A stretch of 64,000 nt of DNA from Cyprinodon diabolis (lineage: Eukaryota > Chordata > Actinopteri > Cyprinodontiformes > Cyprinodontidae): the NCBI GenBank assembly GCA_030533445.1, contig CM060064.1, forward strand, positions 46,685,787 to 46,749,786, in the 5' to 3' direction. Positions within the stretch are counted from its first letter, which is position 1; each line of letters opens with the position of its first letter. Shown here in pieces: positions 61,698 to 64,000 of this stretch. The notes below the pieces were generated by a model. That model saw only the letters and a list, made by a program, of their open reading frames with translations, searched no databases and was not told the origin of the DNA. The position numbers were made by a program, and so were the translations under genes.

Positions 61698-61728
61698 CGT
61701 GCTGTACCAGCCCTTAGGTTTTGTCCTC
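61625..61728 (-). CDS. col6a4: col6a4-like exon 1 (coding): signal peptide
   Basis: Coding part is 61625-61697, residues 1-24, ending in phase 1 at CAG|GTGGGT. It encodes a signal peptide: Met-Gly-Arg-Arg, then a hydrophobic core ([14 protein letters not shown]) and a likely cleavage after SGA. The start has A at -3 and G at +4, a good vertebrate context. A TTTACTTTAG|GAGG acceptor at 61728 suggests that a 5' untranslated exon lies further upstream; I could not locate it or the promoter. Confidence 0.8.
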
Positions 61729-62009
61729 CTAAAGTAAAGAAAATCACAGATGAAGGTCTGCTGAACATCTGGATGGGTAGGTTAATTAACAGCAGTACCC
61801 ACTGTACCAAAGACTTGGTGAGTCACGCAAAAAACATCAATATTAAGATGTTTTACATTTAAAGAAGTTTCTGAGATCTGAAACATGAACCCCAGGCTGC
61901 AGGTCGTTACCACTTTAAAAAATTTCCCCACTCTCTGTCACTTGAACGCATCTCTGCTTTGAGACAAACAATTCCAAAAATTTAAAAAAACAAACCACTG
62001 GACTTTTTT

Positions 62010-62330
62010 TTCCAAGTTTGAAAATGTTTCGCTTCCCATCCAGGAAGCTTTTTCAATTCAAAATGTCTGGATTAGCATTGAGTTCCAGGCTTTATAGAGT
62101 AGCCCAACAAAAGCCTTGTAATGGCTTAGAAAACATGCACATTGAAACTGGAAAAGCAGCTCCACCCCTTGGGAGTTGTTGAGGTCGTTATTGGCCTTCA
62201 ATACCCGATACTGGCCCATTCCTCTTAAAAGGCTGTTGTTAAGGGTCATTGTTGGCCTGGCTGACCAGAGACAAATAATCCCTGAAGAGTTCCAGGTGCA
62301 AACACGTCTTTGTCCCATTTGGTTCCTTAT
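62010..62330. mobile_element. Interspersed repeat, 'CTTCCCATCCAGGAA' family (copy 3)
   Basis: Starts CCAAGTTTGAAAATGTTTCGC, then CTTCCCATCCAGGAAGCTTT and AGCCCAACAAAAGCCTTG, as in the other copies. It lies upstream of the collagen start codon. Confidence 0.6.
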
Positions 62331-62522
62331 TGTCACACCTTCCTCTGACTGTCAGCCATGAATGCATCTGCACCCTCCTCTTCCTCAGCCAGGACTTTAG
62401 AACGATGTTTTCAGGCTTTGGCTGGAAAAATCTGAACTTTCCCGGAGACAATGTGGCCCTTACAGTAGCAGATGTTCATCTGAAATCTCAGCATTTCTTT
62501 TTGTATTAATACTGCTTTACCC

Positions 62523-63104
62523 TACCCTCGTGAGACCATCCTGATCTCGCAAGCTTTTAAGGTTTCACTCGCAGATCAGTCTGGAGACTCTCCGTTTAAG
62601 AAAATTTGGAGTCGTTCACCAAACGAACGTCCAATCAGCGTTGGCTTTGAGGCGGGTTGAGGTGTGACGCAACGAGAAGCATGACAGTTCAGTCTAAAGA
62701 ACATGGCGGCTTCAGCCGATGAAACTAGCGTTAGCGTGGCTATCGAGCAAGTTTTATCGGAATTACAGAGTATTTCTTCACTGAAAGAAGAGCAAAACAC
62801 TGCTCTGGAGGCTTTTCTCAGAGGAAAAGATGTTTTTGCTCTTCTCCCGACTGGTTTCGGCAAGAGTTTGATCTATCAATTGGCTCCTCTTTGTCGTCGC
62901 TCTGTTAGTACGTAATATGCTTCGTTGATCTGATTGGTTTATTTGGCCCGTCTATCACCAACATAGGCCAATCAGCTAACCAGTATTTTTGCCCCTTCCC
63001 AAAATTACTTCAACGGAAGGTTTCCTGACTCCGCCAGATGGATTTGCTAACCTGACTCCGCCAGATGGATTTGCTCCGCATATCCATCTGGCGGAGTCAG
63101 GTTA
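62523..63104 (+). mobile_element. Helicase-fragment DNA transposon, copy E, with duplicated end (582 bp)
   Basis: Same family, plus orientation, with the helicase frame intact to IYQLAPL. Flanking 9-mers are GCTTTACCC and GCTTTACAG (7 of 9). The right end is rearranged: the terminal sequence occurs in both orientations, producing a large perfect inverted repeat at about 63048-63104. It lies upstream of the collagen start codon, within 1 kb. Confidence 0.75.
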
Positions 63105-64000
63105 GCTTTACAGCACAGGCACTGATCTAAGCCCATACCATGATGCCGACTCCTACCATCTCAGTTGGGCTGTAGGATCTGGGTGAACAAATTGACACTT
63201 CTTTTGTATTTCTCTTCTGAACTCAGTCGAGTATTTTTTGGGATCTTCTTGGACTTCTTTCAATAAAGGTTTATGTCTTTCTGACATTCCGGCCACAAAT
63301 GGGTGGACAGACGGATGGGAGGGAATCTCTCAGCAGTCCATCCTACTCCTCATATCCAGCCTTCTGGGTCTGTTTGGTGTTTACAGCAGATCAGAAGGAA
63401 CCAGACAGCTTTATTGACTCCATCAGCTATTGTCCCAAACCTTTTAGTTCTCTATGGTGAGAGCAGAGATGCCTGTGGCTCCGACATATTAATGGAGTCA
63501 AACAGTTCCTCCACGCAGCATCTGGCTCTACTTTATCAACTGAGCCACTTCCTGTAATCTGTGGGCAGCAGACATCGCCTGGCCACATCACAGCCAGGAT
63601 GAGCGGGAACTATTAGACAGTCATGAGAACCGGTACGTTCTTCAGACAAAGGGAGCTACCCGCTGGTTCTGTCCCAGCGCTTTGCTCTCACTACTGTTGC
63701 CAAAACACCCCAAACTTTTACTTACTTTACTCTTTTTGAACCCATGCAGACATGGCGGGCTAATGCAAACAGTAAGACATGCTGGACAGTGTCATGTTTT
63801 TAATTTCAAATGCATCTGAGTTTTACTATATATACAGAAACAGATCTCTGAACACTTAAACATTTAAGCTTTTTTTTTAAGTCTGGAGTTCTAACTGTTG
63901 AAAGAAAGTGATTTAAAATCCCCAGAGTTGTTTGTAAATTTGCAAAATATGAAAATCTGAGTACAAGAAGAAAAACATCCTTAAAAAAGTTCCTCTTGTG

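Larger units (their letters stand above)
61729..64000. other. Upstream region; promoter not identified
   Basis: Upstream of the collagen start codon. It holds a 'CTTCCCATCCAGGAA' repeat copy (62010-62330) and helicase-fragment copy E (62523-63104). The 84-codon frame at 63303-63557 has no recognisable features. An upstream non-coding first exon and promoter are expected here or beyond the right edge, but I see no clear TATA box or CpG island. Confidence 0.5.

Noticed and set aside
59740..61270. True telomere or chromosome end
   Set aside because: CCCTAA hexamers are not contiguous; they are embedded in a 32-bp unit inside an intron with unique sequence on both sides.
63303..63557. 84-codon open frame upstream of the gene
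   Set aside because: No domain, no signal peptide, no splice context; its length is compatible with chance.

Overview
The window is vertebrate nuclear DNA, most likely from a teleost fish. It has small phase-consistent exons with GT/AG borders, AT-rich introns, fish-type L2 LINE tails, a Tc1-like transposase relic, many MITEs and abundant minisatellites. I cannot name the species.

Nearly the whole window is one gene on the minus strand: a long collagen VI alpha chain, best read as an alpha-4 type chain (col6a4-like). I assembled 40 coding exons from the start codon at 61697 down to a stop at 4303. Every exon border has a consensus splice site and matching phase, and the sum is 8112 nt (2703 residues plus stop). 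Order in the protein: signal peptide (61.7 kb); nine N-terminal von Willebrand A (vWA) domains (59.2 to 42.6 kb), eight of them single phase-1/phase-1 exons and the last split over three exons; a 336-residue collagen triple helix in 19 exons (39.8 to 16.5 kb) with a Cys at about helix position 50 and two interruptions; a Cys-rich connector including a 12-nt microexon; two C-terminal vWA domains (14.4 to 9.7 kb); a short linker with an RGD; a six-Cys Kunitz domain (4.65 to 4.48 kb); and a short tail. The mix of an alpha-4/5/6-like N1 and helix start with a C-terminal Kunitz domain but no fibronectin III domain points to alpha-4 rather than alpha-3. Such chains are expected to assemble with alpha-1 and alpha-2(VI) chains and be secreted as microfibrils of the extracellular matrix.

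The introns are crowded with repeats. Three large minisatellites lie inside introns: a 32/64-bp telomere-like array in intron 1 (59.74-61.27 kb), a 21-bp array directly against a triple-helix exon acceptor (27.43-30.53 kb), and another 21-bp array before the second C1 exon (10.93-13.74 kb). A fourth (58-bp unit, 1-1040) lies beyond the 3' end of the gene. Very long open frames in the 21-bp arrays are artefacts of a stop-free period divisible by three. Transposons include a family of ~545-bp elements with 9-bp target duplications that carry a fragment of a RecQ-like helicase (five insertions), five L2 pieces, a 1.06-kb foldback element, hAT-type and TTAA-type MITEs, and several nested insertions.

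No second host gene, RNA gene or CRISPR array was found. The most notable items are the Pack-MULE-like helicase-carrying family, the splice-signal-like minisatellites inside the gene, the nine-vWA architecture with one domain that has lost its metal site, and the 12-nt microexon.
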